Notes: generated by a model not told the origin, from the letters alone. A stretch of 64,000 nucleotides of DNA from Dinoroseobacter sp049801095 (GCF_049801095.1 NZ_JBNAGH010000003.1:434001-498000); one strand, 5' to 3'. Counted from the first letter of the stretch, positions 1 to 8,943 are shown. Numbers and translations: made by a program.

Positions 1-663
1 GGCGCGCCGCTTCACCGGCGCGGACACAAGGAATTCGTCGGCAAAGCCCCCATGCGCGAAACGCTTGCCGCCCTCTTTCTGCGGCAGATGGGCTATGACG
101 GTCGCGAGCCTCTGGTGGATCCCATGTGCGGCTCAGGCACCTTTGTGATCGAGGCGGCAGAGATCGCCCTGGGCTTTCCCCCCGGTCGCGATCGCAGCTT
201 CGCCTTCGAAACGCTGGCCACAGCGGATCCAGACACCATAGCCGGGTCGCGCAAGCACAACCCGGCGGACGCGCCAAGCGCTGAGCCGTTGGCATTCGGC
301 TTCGACCGGGATGACGGGGCGATCAGAGGGGCGCGCAGTAACGCGGACCGCGCGGGCGTGAGCGCAGCAACGCGGTTTGAGCGGCAACCCATATCCGATC
401 TCATACCGCCTGTCCCCGGCCCCGGCCTCGTGCTGGTCAACCCGCCCTATGGCGCGCGGATCGGCAACCGCAAACTGCTCTTCGGGCTCTATGGCAGCCT
501 CGGCAAGGTCCTGATGGAGGGGTTCTCTGGCTGGCGCGTGGGCGTCATCACCTCTGATGGCGGCTTGGCCAAAGCCACCGGTCTGCCCTTCCTCCCCGCA
601 GGTCCCGCGGTCTCGCTGGGCGGGCTCAAGGTCACGCTCTGGCGGACAGATCCCCTGCCCTGA
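1..663 (+). CDS. Class I SAM-dependent RNA methyltransferase (THUMP/RlmL type), 3' part
   Basis: The gene enters from the left edge; reading frame 1 is open from base 1, so the N-terminal THUMP region is missing. About 220 codons remain. They show the family's entry motif HRRGHKEFVGKAPMRETLAA at codons 6-25, the SAM-binding motif DPMCGSGTF near codon 40 and the catalytic-type LVNPPYG motif near codon 147. The family methylates the exocyclic amine of guanine in rRNA or tRNA. An internal ATG at 52 is not the start, because family sequence continues upstream of it. It converges on hisA, with a G/C hairpin between them. Whether the substrate is 23S rRNA (RlmL-like) or a tRNA cannot be told from this part. 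Confidence 0.85.
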   Translation, partial: GAPLHRRGHKEFVGKAPMRETLAALFLRQMGYDGREPLVDPMCGSGTFVIEAAEIALGFPPGRDRSFAFETLATADPDTIAGSRKHNPADAPSAEPLAFGFDRDDGAIRGARSNADRAGVSAATRFERQPISDLIPPVPGPGLVLVNPPYGARIGNRKLLFGLYGSLGKVLMEGFSGWRVGVITSDGGLAKATGLPFLPAGPAVSLGGLKVTLWRTDPLP

Positions 664-699
664 CCCTGCCCCTCATTGTTCCCGAAATACTCCGGGGGT

Positions 700-717
700 G
701 CGGGGGCTGGCCCCCGC
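700..717. terminator. G/C hairpin between convergent genes
   Basis: A perfect 7-bp stem (GCGGGGG / CCCCCGC) with a CTGG loop lies between the methyltransferase and hisA, which converge. There is no T-run on either side, so intrinsic termination is inferred from position and symmetry only. The flanking text (ACTCCGGGGG) resembles gene-end sequences common in this group. Confidence 0.4.
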
Positions 718-741
718 GACGTCACCAACCACCATCGTCTA

Positions 742-1464
742 TCAGGCCTTCAGAACGGCCAAAGCCTCCGCCAGATCAATCGCCCCATCATAGAGCGCAC
801 GACCCGAAATCGCACCATCGAGCGGTGCGCCCGTTGCCTTCAGCGCGCGCAGATCCTCCAGCGAGGACACGCCGCCAGAGGCAATCACAGGGATCGAGGT
901 CGCCCGCGCCAAAGCTGCCGTGGCGTCCACATTCGGGCCCTGCATGGCGCCATCGCGGTCAATATCCGTGTAGATGATCGCCGCCACCCCCGCATCCTCG
1001 AAGGATCGCGCGAGATCCGTGACCATCAACTCGGTTTCCTCGGCCCAACCACGGGTCGCTACACGCCCATTGCGCGCATCGAGCCCCACAGCCACCTTGC
1101 CCGGGAACGCCTTGGCGGCCGCGCGCACCAGATCCGGATCCTCCACCGCGACGGTCCCGAGGATCACCCGCGCGATCCCCTTGGTCAGCCACATCTCGAT
1201 CGTCGCCATGTCCCGGATCCCGCCGCCAAGCTGCGCGGGCACCGAGGTCTCGGCCAGGATCGCCTCGACCGCCGCGCCATTGACCGGCGTGCCAGCAAAG
1301 GCCCCGTTCAGATCCACGAGATGGAGCCATTCGCAGCCCGCCTCCTGAAACGCCTTGGCCTGGGCTGCCGGGCTGTCATTGAACACGGTCGCCTTGTCCA
1401 TATCGCCCTTGTAGAGCCGCACGGCCTGGCCGTCCTTGAGGTCGATTGCGGGGTAAAGGATCAT
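742..1464 (-). CDS. hisA: Phosphoribosylformimino-AICAR-P isomerase HisA
   Basis: HisA catalyses the Amadori rearrangement of ProFAR to PRFAR, the fourth step of histidine synthesis, in the cytoplasm. The 240-residue product has normal family length and a (beta/alpha)8 pattern. It carries AIDLKDG with the first catalytic Asp (D8), the phosphate-binding QLGGGIRD near residue 78, VGLDARNG with the second acidic residue at about 129, and YTDIDRDG at 165. The frame is open further upstream, but the ATG at 1464 starts exactly at the conserved MILYPAIDL. No other his genes are in the window, so it is either at the edge of a his cluster or unlinked. Confidence 0.95.
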   Translation of the reverse strand: MILYPAIDLKDGQAVRLYKGDMDKATVFNDSPAAQAKAFQEAGCEWLHLVDLNGAFAGTPVNGAAVEAILAETSVPAQLGGGIRDMATIEMWLTKGIARVILGTVAVEDPDLVRAAAKAFPGKVAVGLDARNGRVATRGWAEETELMVTDLARSFEDAGVAAIIYTDIDRDGAMQGPNVDATAALARATSIPVIASGGVSSLEDLRALKATGAPLDGAISGRALYDGAIDLAEALAVLKA

Positions 1465-1624
1465 CACGCGCGCTCCGGCTGTCTTATATCGTTGCGGGTC
1501 TCTAGCGGGCGCCGGGCCCGAATGCAAAGACGCAACGGCAGTTTGCAGGCTGGCGTTACGTCACACTTGCCCCGTTCAGCCCCCATTTGCGAGCCTCTGC
1601 CCCACCAATGAGGAGGACAAAGAC

Positions 1625-2014
1625 ATGAGATCGTTTTTCGCGACCCTGGCCGCCTGCGCGGCGCTTGCGAGCCCCGCGGCGGCCGATGCAGTCAAGGGCG
1701 TGTTCCAGACGGCCCCCAATGACGAGGGCAATGTGGGGCATGTGGAATTCTATGATTGCAGCGGCAAGATCTGCGGCAAGCTTCTGCGCTCTTTCACCTC
1801 GAACGGCACGCCCATCGCATCCGACAATATTGGCAAGAACATCGTCTGGGACATGCAGGCGCAGGGCGATGGCGACTACAGCAAGGGCAAGATCTGGGAT
1901 CCGGGCGCGGACAAGACCTATCGCTCCAAGATGTCCCTTAACGGGGATCTGCTGAAAGTGTCCGGCTGCATCGGGCCGATCTGTCGAGGCAACACCTGGC
2001 AGCGAGTGCGCTAG
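1625..2014 (+). CDS. DUF2147 family secreted protein
   Basis: The 129-residue protein starts with a clear signal peptide (about residues 1-21, cut after ASPAAADA), so it is probably periplasmic. The mature part resembles DUF2147: an early GVFQTAPNDEG segment, paired cysteines in YDCSGKICGK and GCIGPICRG, and a C-terminal NTWQRVR. The four cysteines could form two disulfides. A strong GGAGG lies 9-10 bases before the ATG. It is divergent from hisA across a 160-bp gap and converges on hrpB. The biochemical role of the family is not established. Confidence 0.8.
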   Translation: MRSFFATLAACAALASPAAADAVKGVFQTAPNDEGNVGHVEFYDCSGKICGKLLRSFTSNGTPIASDNIGKNIVWDMQAQGDGDYSKGKIWDPGADKTYRSKMSLNGDLLKVSGCIGPICRGNTWQRVR

Positions 2015-2044
2015 AACGCCGATGGCCAGCGCGGGCTGAGAGCT

Positions 2045-2074
2045 GCCTCCGGCGGGGATATTTAGTGACTTAAG
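2045..2074 (-). repeat. 30-bp dispersed 3'-flank element, copy 1
   Basis: This is one of three near-identical 30-bp copies (others at 25697 and 41499). On the plus strand it begins GCCTCCGGCGGGGATATTT and ends GACTTAAG. It lies 20 bp beyond the hrpB stop codon and is read from its CTTAAG end by that strand. The potential GTCACT/GGAGGC stem of this copy has one mismatch and two G-T pairs. Confidence 0.7.
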
Positions 2075-2093
2075 GGATCTGCACCGCGCACGT

Positions 2094-4535
2094 TCAGCGG
2101 CGCGGCTTGGCTCGCACCGTGGGGTCCGCCTGAGTCGGGTCCTCGGGCCAGGGGTGCTTGGGGTAGCGCCCGCGCATATCCTTGCGCAGATCCGCATAGC
2201 CGCCCGTCCAGAACCCGGGCAGATCCGAGGTTACCGCCACGGGTTTCTGACCGGGCGAGAGCAGCGTGATCCGCAAGGGCTCGCGTCCAGGGCCCACGGT
2301 CGGGTGCCGGGTCACACCAAAGAACTCCTGCACCCGGGCGGACACCTCGGGCGCATCCCCACTGTAATCCACGGGCAATCTACGGCCCAGTGGCGTGGTG
2401 ATCGCGGCGGGGGCCTGCGCGTCAATCGCTTGGAGCGCATCCCAGCCCAGCCACGCGCGCAGGGGCTCCAGCGGGTCGAGGGCGCGCAGATCGTCCGCAT
2501 TCCGGATCTGACCGAGATAGGGAAGCAGCCAGGCCTCCGCGGCCTCCAGCAGCGCAGCGTCAGACATCTCCGGCAGGTCCATGCCCCCCGCCCGGCAGAG
2601 CGCCACCCGGGCCCGAAGGCGGGCGAAGGCCGCCTTGCCCCCCAGCGCATCGAGGCCGAGATCCCGCACCCCATCGAGTGCGGCGACCGCCCGGGCGTCC
2701 TCTGGCACGTCACGCCAGATCCGGTCGGCCAGAACCAGCGCGCCAAACCGCTCCTGCTGGCGGGCCTCGACCCTGCGGTGACGGCGCGACCAATGGCAAT
2801 GATCTTGCCAATGGATCTGATCCCCATAGAGCGCGCGCAGCTCCCCTTCGATCAACTCCACGGCTTGACGAATTCGCGCCTCCCGCGGGTTGCCATCGAG
2901 ATCCGTGGCCACGATCAGGCACGCGCCAGCGAGGCTCGCCGCGGGCTCCATCATGGCGCCCTTGCCGCCGGAGAGCAGATAGCGTGGATCCTCCCCCGGA
3001 CGGCGCAACCCGATCCGGTCGGGATAGGCGAGCGCGGCCTGTGCTCCGAAACTAAGCAGCGCGCGCTTTGGCAGGTCACGGGCGAGGCGTTTGGCTTCCT
3101 CCCGCACGCGCGCACGGGCGCCGGGATCCGGGCATGGGGCCTCGCCCCGCAGGATGGCCACGCGCCGCGCCAGATCAACGCCCGCGTTGCGGTCAAGATC
3201 ACGCTCCGCCAGAAGGGCTGCCAGTGGCGCGGCCTGCGCCCCGGCCGCGCGCAGCATATGCGCCAGACGCGGATGGGTCGGCAGCGCGGCCAGAGCCCGC
3301 CCGTGATCGGTGATCCGCATCTCCGGATCAAGGGCCCCAAGCAGTTGGCAGAGCGCCTGTGCCTCGGCCCAGGCCCCCTCGGGCGGCGGCGTGAGCAAAG
3401 CCAGATCCGCGGGCCCCGTGCCCCAGATCGCCAGATCCAGTGCCAGCGCGCTCAGATCCGCCACCGCGATCTCAGGCGGTGCAAACCCCGCGAGCGCGCC
3501 CTCTGCCCCTTTGGTCCAGAGTTTGTAGCAGACACCCGGCGCCACCCGCCCGGCGCGGCCCGCGCGCTGGGTCGCCTCGGCCCGGCTGACCGGCTCGGTC
3601 ACCAGCCGCGACATGCCCGAATCCGGATCGAACCGTGCCCGTCGCGCCCGCCCGCCATCGACGACTATGCGGACATCCTCGATGGTCAGGGAAGTCTCGG
3701 CGATGGACGTGGCCAGCACCACCTTGCGCTGTCCGTCGGGCGCGGGCGCAATCGCCGCGCGCTGCTCGGCGAGTTTCATCGCCCCAAAGAGCGGGCGCAG
3801 CACGGTGTTCGCGGGCAGATCCGGCTCCAGAAGGCGCGCGACCTGCCGGATCTCGCCCTCGCCAGGCAGAAAGACCAGCGCGCTGCCCGCGGCCTCGGCC
3901 AGCGCCTTGCGGGTCAGATCGGCAACCGCATTGGGAAAGCGCATGGTCTTGGGCAGGGGCCGGTCGAGATGGACGGAGGTCACCGGATAGCTGCGCCCCG
4001 CGCTGGTGATCACGGGAACATCGCCCATCAGGGCGGCCACGGGCGCGGCATCGAGCGTCGCCGACATGACCAGCAGTTGCAGATCGTCGCGCAGAGCGGC
4101 GCGGACCTCGAGGCACAGCGCCAGCCCGAGATCCGCATTCAGGGAGCGCTCGTGGAATTCATCGAAGATAACCGTGCCGATTCCCGGCAGCTCGGGATCG
4201 GCCTGCAGCCAGCGGGTCAGGATGCCCTCGGTGACGACCTCGATCCGGGTCTGCGCACTGGTTTTCGACGCCCCGCGCATGCGGTAACCGACGGTCTGGC
4301 CCACAGGCTCCCCCAGGGTTGCGGCCATGCGTTCCGCTGCCGCGCGCGCCGCCAGACGGCGCGGCTCCAGCAGGATGATCCGGCCCTCGGCCCCGGCCTC
4401 GAGCAGCGCGAGCGGCACCCGCGTGGTCTTGCCCGCCCCCGGGGGCGCCTGCAGCACGGCCGCGCCCTCGCCCGCCATGGCGGCGAGCAGATCAGGCAGG
4501 GCCTCATCAATGGGAAGCGGATCGGCAGCGGGCAT
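2094..4535 (-). CDS. hrpB: ATP-dependent helicase HrpB
   Basis: A DEAH/RHA-family helicase of about 813 residues, normal for HrpB. Visible motifs: Walker A APPGAGKTT at 30-38, the DEAH-box variant DEFHERS near 125, SATLDAAPVA (motif III), and QRAGRAGRVAPG (motif VI), followed by the HrpB-specific C-terminal half ending in a basic tail. Bacterial HrpB is a putative RNA helicase whose cellular substrate is poorly known. An in-frame ATG at 4559 would add eight residues; I prefer 4535 because AAGGA lies about 11 bases upstream of it. The DUF3108 gene lies upstream on the same strand. Very long open frames on the opposite strand here are codon-bias shadows. Confidence 0.92.
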   Translation of the reverse strand: MPAADPLPIDEALPDLLAAMAGEGAAVLQAPPGAGKTTRVPLALLEAGAEGRIILLEPRRLAARAAAERMAATLGEPVGQTVGYRMRGASKTSAQTRIEVVTEGILTRWLQADPELPGIGTVIFDEFHERSLNADLGLALCLEVRAALRDDLQLLVMSATLDAAPVAALMGDVPVITSAGRSYPVTSVHLDRPLPKTMRFPNAVADLTRKALAEAAGSALVFLPGEGEIRQVARLLEPDLPANTVLRPLFGAMKLAEQRAAIAPAPDGQRKVVLATSIAETSLTIEDVRIVVDGGRARRARFDPDSGMSRLVTEPVSRAEATQRAGRAGRVAPGVCYKLWTKGAEGALAGFAPPEIAVADLSALALDLAIWGTGPADLALLTPPPEGAWAEAQALCQLLGALDPEMRITDHGRALAALPTHPRLAHMLRAAGAQAAPLAALLAERDLDRNAGVDLARRVAILRGEAPCPDPGARARVREEAKRLARDLPKRALLSFGAQAALAYPDRIGLRRPGEDPRYLLSGGKGAMMEPAASLAGACLIVATDLDGNPREARIRQAVELIEGELRALYGDQIHWQDHCHWSRRHRRVEARQQERFGALVLADRIWRDVPEDARAVAALDGVRDLGLDALGGKAAFARLRARVALCRAGGMDLPEMSDAALLEAAEAWLLPYLGQIRNADDLRALDPLEPLRAWLGWDALQAIDAQAPAAITTPLGRRLPVDYSGDAPEVSARVQEFFGVTRHPTVGPGREPLRITLLSPGQKPVAVTSDLPGFWTGGYADLRKDMRGRYPKHPWPEDPTQADPTVRAKPRR

Positions 4536-4625
4536 GGGGCGCGCGGTCCTTGCGGGCATCGGACAGGGTTGCGCGGGACCGAACCATCCGACCGCTGCGG
4601 GGTCAAGAGGCGCGCGCCGCCCGGC

Positions 4626-5363
4626 TTAGCGCCGTTTCAGCACCGCGCGGCCAAAGGTCGTGTCGGTCGTCACCCGGGCAACCTCATAGACCCCGTCGCC
4701 CTTGGGTGCATAGGTCATCTCAAAGGTGAAGCGGGTCTTTTCGGCCAGCTTGCGCGGTGACCAGCCAGCGATGCGGCGATAGAGGCCCTGACAGGTGATC
4801 TCGCCATTCGCGGCGGCGCGACGGTTTGACAGGACCACTTCGCTCCGCCGCTTGCCATCAAAGACCTGCAAGGTCAGATCGCATACCCGCGCTTCGGGCT
4901 GATCCCGCAGCGCCGCATAAATCACCGTCATTGGATCCACTGTGCCCGCTTGGGTCGCGGGATCGACCGCATGGCGATCCGCCTCACGCGGCGGGTCATA
5001 GACCTTCACCTGCGGACGCCCGCCGCGATAGAGCATCTCGGCCTCGGACCGCTCACCACTGGCATTGCGTGTCTCGACAAAGGAGCTCGGTCGATAGGCA
5101 TTGGGCCCGGTCTGCTGCCCGCGCGCCGTCGCCTCGTAGGAGGCTTTGACCACCGCGCCCAGCAATCCCGTCGTGCGCACCTTGCCCGTCACCGCATAGC
5201 GGGTGCCATCGCTATTGGCCGCGTATTGCACAACCGCAGCCCGCACGCCGCCAAGCGAGACATCAAAAACCCCCTGCTCGGTCGCGGAGACCGGGGTCGC
5301 CGCCCCAAACAGAGCCAGCCCGAACAGCGCCGAGCGCAGGCCATTTCTCGAACTCACCGTCAC
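4626..5363 (-). CDS. DUF3108 family exported protein
   Basis: A 245-residue protein with a signal peptide (residues 1 to about 27, ending PVSA). The mature part carries DUF3108 features: YAVTGKVRTTGLLGAVVKASYEA early, TVDPMTVIYAALRDQP in the middle (the conserved DPLS/DPMT segment), CDLTLQVFDGKRR, and a C-terminal TRFTFEMTYAPKGDGVYE. The family is predicted to form a periplasmic beta-rich fold; no function is established. It lies upstream of hrpB on the same strand and is divergent from meaB across 131 bp that probably hold both promoters. Confidence 0.8.
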   Translation of the reverse strand: MTVSSRNGLRSALFGLALFGAATPVSATEQGVFDVSLGGVRAAVVQYAANSDGTRYAVTGKVRTTGLLGAVVKASYEATARGQQTGPNAYRPSSFVETRNASGERSEAEMLYRGGRPQVKVYDPPREADRHAVDPATQAGTVDPMTVIYAALRDQPEARVCDLTLQVFDGKRRSEVVLSNRRAAANGEITCQGLYRRIAGWSPRKLAEKTRFTFEMTYAPKGDGVYEVARVTTDTTFGRAVLKRR

Positions 5364-5494
5364 TTTCGCCTCCTGTCACAGCGGGCGCGCGCCGCTGTCG
5401 TCTGGACAAGACATAGGACGACAAGGCAAGAAAACCGCGAAGCCGTCAATTGCCCTGACGGGAATGTCAGATCGACCCAGCGAAAGACCGCCAC

Positions 5495-6541
5495 GTGCCC
5501 ACCGACCAGACCTCGCCCGCGCCCGCCGACCGGATCAATGCCCGCCTCCCGGATCTGGAGACGCTCGCCGACCGGATCACTGCCGGAGAGCGACGCGCGC
5601 TTGCCCGGGCCATCACCCTGATCGAGAGCACCCGTCCGGCGGATCGCGCCACGGCCACGGCCCTCCTGCAGAGGCTGGCAGGCGGCGGGCGGCAGGCTCT
5701 GCGCATCGGCCTCTCGGGGACGCCGGGGGTGGGCAAGTCCACCTTCATCGAGGCTTTCGGCATGATGCTGATCGAGGCCGGGCTCAAGGTCGCGGTGCTG
5801 GCGGTCGATCCCAGCTCCGCGCGCACGGGCGGCTCGATTCTTGGCGACAAGACCCGGATGGAGCGGTTGAGCCGCGCGCCGGGGGCGTTCATCCGCCCCT
5901 CGCCGTCGCTGTCGCATCTGGGTGGGGTGTCGCGCCGCACGCGCGAGGCCGTGGCGCTGGTCGAGGCGGCCGGATTCGACGTGGTGCTGATCGAGACCGT
6001 CGGCGTGGGCCAGTCCGAGACCATGGTGGCGGAGATGTCGGACCTCTTCATCCTCCTGCTGGCCCCAGCGGGCGGCGACGAGCTGCAAGGGGTCAAGCGC
6101 GGGATCATGGAGACCGCCGATGTCATCCTGATCAACAAGGCCGATGGCGACCTCAAACCCACAGCGACGCGCACCTGCGCGGATTACGCGGGCGCGCTGC
6201 GGCTTTTGCGCAAACGGCCCGAGGACCCGGAGGATTTCCCCAAGGCGCTCATGGTGTCGGCGGTCACGGGGACCGGCCTGCCCGAGGCCTGGTCCGAGAT
6301 GCAGGCGCTGGCCAGCTGGCGCAAGGAGAACAGCCATTGGGACCGTCGCCGCGCCGATCAGGCTCGGGGCTGGTTCGAGACCGAGGTGCGCGCAGGCCTT
6401 CTGGCCCGGCTGACCGAGGATCAGGCTACCCGCGCGGCCATGGATCGGCTCTCGGATGCGGTGGCCGGAGGGGAGCTCTCGGCCAGCCAGGCGGCGGCGG
6501 ATATCCTCGACAGCCTTGGCGCGGGGATCTCGGACGGATAG
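5495..6541 (+). CDS. meaB: Methylmalonyl-CoA mutase-associated GTPase MeaB
   Basis: MeaB is the P-loop GTPase that protects and reloads adenosylcobalamin in methylmalonyl-CoA mutase. The 348-residue protein shows Walker A GTPGVGKST at 75-83, VDPSSARTGGSILGDKTRM (switch region), IETVGVGQSE (Walker B/switch) and the guanine-specificity motif NKADGD. The start is a GTG, matching the family N-terminus. The mutase is not in the window, but methylmalonyl-CoA epimerase is encoded at 37958, so propionyl-CoA breakdown or an ethylmalonyl-CoA-type pathway is likely in this organism. The short C-terminal helical region after LASWRKENSHWDRRR matches the dimerisation arm of the family. Confidence 0.93.
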   Translation: MPTDQTSPAPADRINARLPDLETLADRITAGERRALARAITLIESTRPADRATATALLQRLAGGGRQALRIGLSGTPGVGKSTFIEAFGMMLIEAGLKVAVLAVDPSSARTGGSILGDKTRMERLSRAPGAFIRPSPSLSHLGGVSRRTREAVALVEAAGFDVVLIETVGVGQSETMVAEMSDLFILLLAPAGGDELQGVKRGIMETADVILINKADGDLKPTATRTCADYAGALRLLRKRPEDPEDFPKALMVSAVTGTGLPEAWSEMQALASWRKENSHWDRRRADQARGWFETEVRAGLLARLTEDQATRAAMDRLSDAVAGGELSASQAAADILDSLGAGISDG

Positions 6542-6588
6542 GGATCTGAAAACCCCCACCGTTCTGCGCCCGGGGGCGAATGAATCGC

Positions 6589-6617
6589 TTGACGCCCGTA
6601 CCCATTCGGCTTAGACG
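6589..6617 (+). promoter_or_regulatory. Predicted housekeeping promoter of rpmB
   Basis: TTGACG at 6589-6594 is followed after 17 bases by TAGACG at 6612-6617, an arrangement typical of alphaproteobacterial sigma-70 promoters for ribosomal protein genes. The predicted transcript start would be about 70 bases before the rpmB ATG. Confidence 0.5.
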
Positions 6618-6693
6618 GCAGCTTCAAGTTTCCGGGGCCCCCTCGTGCGCGCCCCTTTTCGACCCGAACCGCTAGATAACGAGGAGCGAGCCG

Positions 6694-6981
6694 ATGTCGC
6701 GCCGCTGCGAACTGACAGGAAAAGGCGTAATGGTTGGCAACAATGTCAGCCACGCCAACAACAAGACCAAGCGGCGCTTCCTGCCGAACCTGAACGATGT
6801 GACCCTGATGTCCGAAACCCTGGGCCGTGGCTTCAAGCTGCGCATCTCGGCGGCGGCACTGCGCACGGTCGATCATCGCGGTGGGCTGGACGGCTTCCTC
6901 GCCAAGGCGAAGGACGCGGAGCTCTCCGAGAAGGCGCTGAAGATCAAGAAAGACATCGCAAAGGCCCAGGCAGCCGCCTGA
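6694..6981 (+). CDS. rpmB: 50S ribosomal protein L28
   Basis: The 95-residue product is the large-subunit protein bL28. It begins MSRRCELTGKGVMVGNNVSH, followed by ANNKTKRRFLPNL and RISAAALRTVDHRGG, all diagnostic. Length matches the alphaproteobacterial version. It appears to be a single-gene transcription unit: a promoter at 6589-6617 and a strong intrinsic terminator at 7001-7036 flank it. The AACGAGGAGCGAGCCG leader just upstream gives a good Shine-Dalgarno. Confidence 0.97.
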   Translation: MSRRCELTGKGVMVGNNVSHANNKTKRRFLPNLNDVTLMSETLGRGFKLRISAAALRTVDHRGGLDGFLAKAKDAELSEKALKIKKDIAKAQAAA

Positions 6982-7000
6982 TTCTTCCGAGGTTTCGTGA

Positions 7001-7036
7001 AAACGCCCCGGCGGTTGATCCGCACGGGGCGTTTTT
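7001..7036 (+). terminator. Intrinsic terminator of rpmB
   Basis: A perfect 10-bp stem (AAACGCCCCG at 7001-7010 with CGGGGCGTTT at 7025-7034) and a 14-base loop is followed by further T residues. It lies 20 bp past the rpmB stop codon. Confidence 0.85.
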
Positions 7037-7168
7037 GCGTTTCATGGCGGGCTCGGCGAGCGGTTCAGCCCCGGGGTGCCGCGCTGCCGCGGAGCTGACG
7101 CTTCGTCGTCCGCCGCTGCGACAAAGCGACCATTGTCCAAGCCCGGCACCTCCGCCTACCTGTCTTTT

Positions 7169-7525
7169 GTGACGCATCTCCGCCGCCTCCTCGCGATCTG
7201 CCTCGCGCTGACCCTTGTGGGGACCAGCGGGGCGATGGCTGTGGCGCGAGGCCAGATGGCCGCCGAGCCCGGCATGCTGGTGGTGATCTGCGTCGGGGCG
7301 GAGACCGATACGCTCCTGGTCGATGCCAAGGGCAATCCTATCCATGCCAGCCATATTTGCCCCGATTGCGCCCTGACCGGGCTGGCGGCTCTGGCACTGG
7401 CTGCGGATCTTGCGACCTCTCCGGCCTATGGCGCGGCCAGTCTGGCGCCTGCTCGTTCGCCCTGCCTCTGGGCGCAACCGCCCGAGCCCGGCGGCGCCCC
7501 GCGCGCGCCACCTGTCCTGAGCTGA
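7169..7525 (+). CDS. Small exported CxxC protein upstream of PCu(A)C
   Basis: I do not recognise a named family with certainty; the size, leader and position recall the DUF2946-like copper-locus proteins. The 118-residue product read from the GTG at 7169 starts with a basic stretch and a hydrophobic leader (RRLLAICLALTLVGTSGAMA), then VICVGAETDTLLVDAKG, and a CPDC motif (HICPDC), followed by an Ala-rich helix and a Pro-rich tail. An in-frame ATG at 7076 would add 31 low-complexity residues before the leader, so I prefer 7169. It ends 41 bp before the PCu(A)C chaperone gene and is probably cotranscribed with it, which suggests a role in periplasmic copper handling. Confidence 0.6.
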   Translation: MTHLRRLLAICLALTLVGTSGAMAVARGQMAAEPGMLVVICVGAETDTLLVDAKGNPIHASHICPDCALTGLAALALAADLATSPAYGAASLAPARSPCLWAQPPEPGGAPRAPPVLS

Positions 7526-7566
7526 ACCCGTTCACCTTTCAGTTCCCTTCTCTCAGGACTCTCGAC

Positions 7567-8070
7567 ATGTCTTTGAAATCCCTTCTGCTTGCGGCGAGCC
7601 TCGGACTCGTCGCCCTTCCCGCGGCCGCCATGGACAAGGCCATCATGGTCATGGATCCCTATGCCCGCGTCTCTTCGCCGGTGGCCAAATCCGGCGCGGC
7701 CTTCATGCAGATCATGAACCACGGCGCCGAGGATGACCGCCTCGTCTCGGCCACCTCCCCTGCCGCCGCACGGGTCGAGCTGCACACCCATATCGATGAT
7801 GGCAATGGCGTGATGCTGATGCGCGAGGTCCAAGGCGGCTTCGCGATCGCCGCCGGCGAGACCTATATGCTCAAGCGCGGCGGCGACCATGTGATGTTCA
7901 TGGGCCTCAAGGACAGCTGGTCCCAGGGCGATATGGTGTCCGTCACCCTCGTCTTCGAGAAAGCAGGTGAGGTCACCCTCGAGATCCCGGTCGATCTTGA
8001 GCGTGAGGCCGCCCATGGCGGACACGACCACAAGCACGATCATGGCGACCATAGCGGCCACAAGCACTGA
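7567..8070 (+). CDS. Periplasmic copper chaperone PCu(A)C
   Basis: PCu(A)C proteins bind Cu(I) in the periplasm and deliver it to the CuA/CuB centres of cytochrome oxidase. The 167-residue product has a signal peptide (about 1-20, LPAAA), a DPYARVSSPVAKSGAAFMQI strand region, VELHTHIDDGNGVMLMREV and GGDHVMFMGL, which supply the His/Met ligands of the family's H(M)X10MX21HXM-type site. It ends with a His-rich tail (HGGHDHKHDHGDHSGHKH), a second likely metal-binding segment found in some members. It follows the small CPDC protein and converges on the aldolase gene with only a 21-bp gap. Confidence 0.92.
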   Translation: MSLKSLLLAASLGLVALPAAAMDKAIMVMDPYARVSSPVAKSGAAFMQIMNHGAEDDRLVSATSPAAARVELHTHIDDGNGVMLMREVQGGFAIAAGETYMLKRGGDHVMFMGLKDSWSQGDMVSVTLVFEKAGEVTLEIPVDLEREAAHGGHDHKHDHGDHSGHKH

Positions 8071-8091
8071 CCGCGCAGGATCGGGGCGCCG

Positions 8092-8847
8092 TCAGTCGAG
8101 CGCGCCGATCCCCTCCGCCGTGGCCCGCGCGCCCTGTAGCATCCAGGCATGCTCGGAGGCGACGAAGAACACCGTGAACCCATAGCGGCGCCAGGCCGCG
8201 GCTTTCTCGGCATTCGCGGCAAAGGTCATATAGGGCTTGCCCGTGGCCGCGCAGGCCTCGCCCACCCGGGCGATGGCGGCCATGAGCTCGTCGGAGGTCT
8301 GGTCGGTCTTGCCGTAGGACACAGACAGATCCGCCGGGCCGAGAAACACCCCATCGATTCCGTCGGTCGCCGCGATCCCCTCGCAGGCCTCGACACCTTC
8401 GGCGTCCTCGATCTGGGCGATGACGATCGGCTCTCCGCTGGATCCCAGCACTGTCGACATGGCCTGAGTGCCATAGCCCGCCGAGCGGGTGGAGCCCGCA
8501 TAGCCGCGCCCGCCCCCGCCATAGCGGCAGGCCTTGGCGATGGCGGCGGCCTTCTCGGCGCTGTCCACATGGGGCACGACCACCCCCGCCGCCCCCGCAT
8601 CCAGTGCCTGCATCAGCGTGGGCGGGGACGCATCGGGCACCCGCACGAGGCAGGGAAAGCCCAACGCGCGCCCCACGGCGAGGCAGGCATCGATCCGGCC
8701 CCGGTCAAAGGGCGCATGCTCTGCATCGAGACAGACGAAATCCAGCCCCGAGAGCGCCATCACCTCGACCATCTCGATCGCTGGCGTCTTGAGGAAGGTT
8801 CCCGCCAAAAGCGCGCCTGCCTCCATCTTTGTCCTGAACTCTGTCAT
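8092..8847 (-). CDS. HpcH/HpaI family aldolase
   Basis: A class II pyruvate-type aldolase or citrate-lyase-like TIM barrel of 251 residues. Visible: FVCLDAEHAPFDRG (metal/catalytic His region), LVRVPDASPPTLMQALDAGA, GVVVPHVDSAEKA, IAQIEDAEGVEA (metal-binding Glu) and VFLGPADLSVSYG (metal-binding Asp). Members cleave or form 4-hydroxy-2-oxoacids; the substrate here is unknown. The frame is open far upstream, but only the ATG at 8847 gives the family N-terminus (KMEAGALLAGTFLKTP), and a GGAGGGG-type Shine-Dalgarno precedes it. Confidence 0.88.
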   Translation of the reverse strand: MTEFRTKMEAGALLAGTFLKTPAIEMVEVMALSGLDFVCLDAEHAPFDRGRIDACLAVGRALGFPCLVRVPDASPPTLMQALDAGAAGVVVPHVDSAEKAAAIAKACRYGGGGRGYAGSTRSAGYGTQAMSTVLGSSGEPIVIAQIEDAEGVEACEGIAATDGIDGVFLGPADLSVSYGKTDQTSDELMAAIARVGEACAATGKPYMTFAANAEKAAAWRRYGFTVFFVASEHAWMLQGARATAEGIGALD

Positions 8848-8943
8848 CGCCCCTCCCCCGGTCTGGCTCTGAGCGCACTGGACCAGAGCGGCGCAGAGGC
8901 TGCAACCCTTGGCGGCGCATCGCGGGGGCGCTAGGTCTCGAGC

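Noticed and set aside
2154..4760. Very long open frame (868 codons) opposite hrpB
   Set aside because: It is rich in Arg, Gly, Gln and His with no motif; it mirrors the G/C-rich third positions of hrpB.
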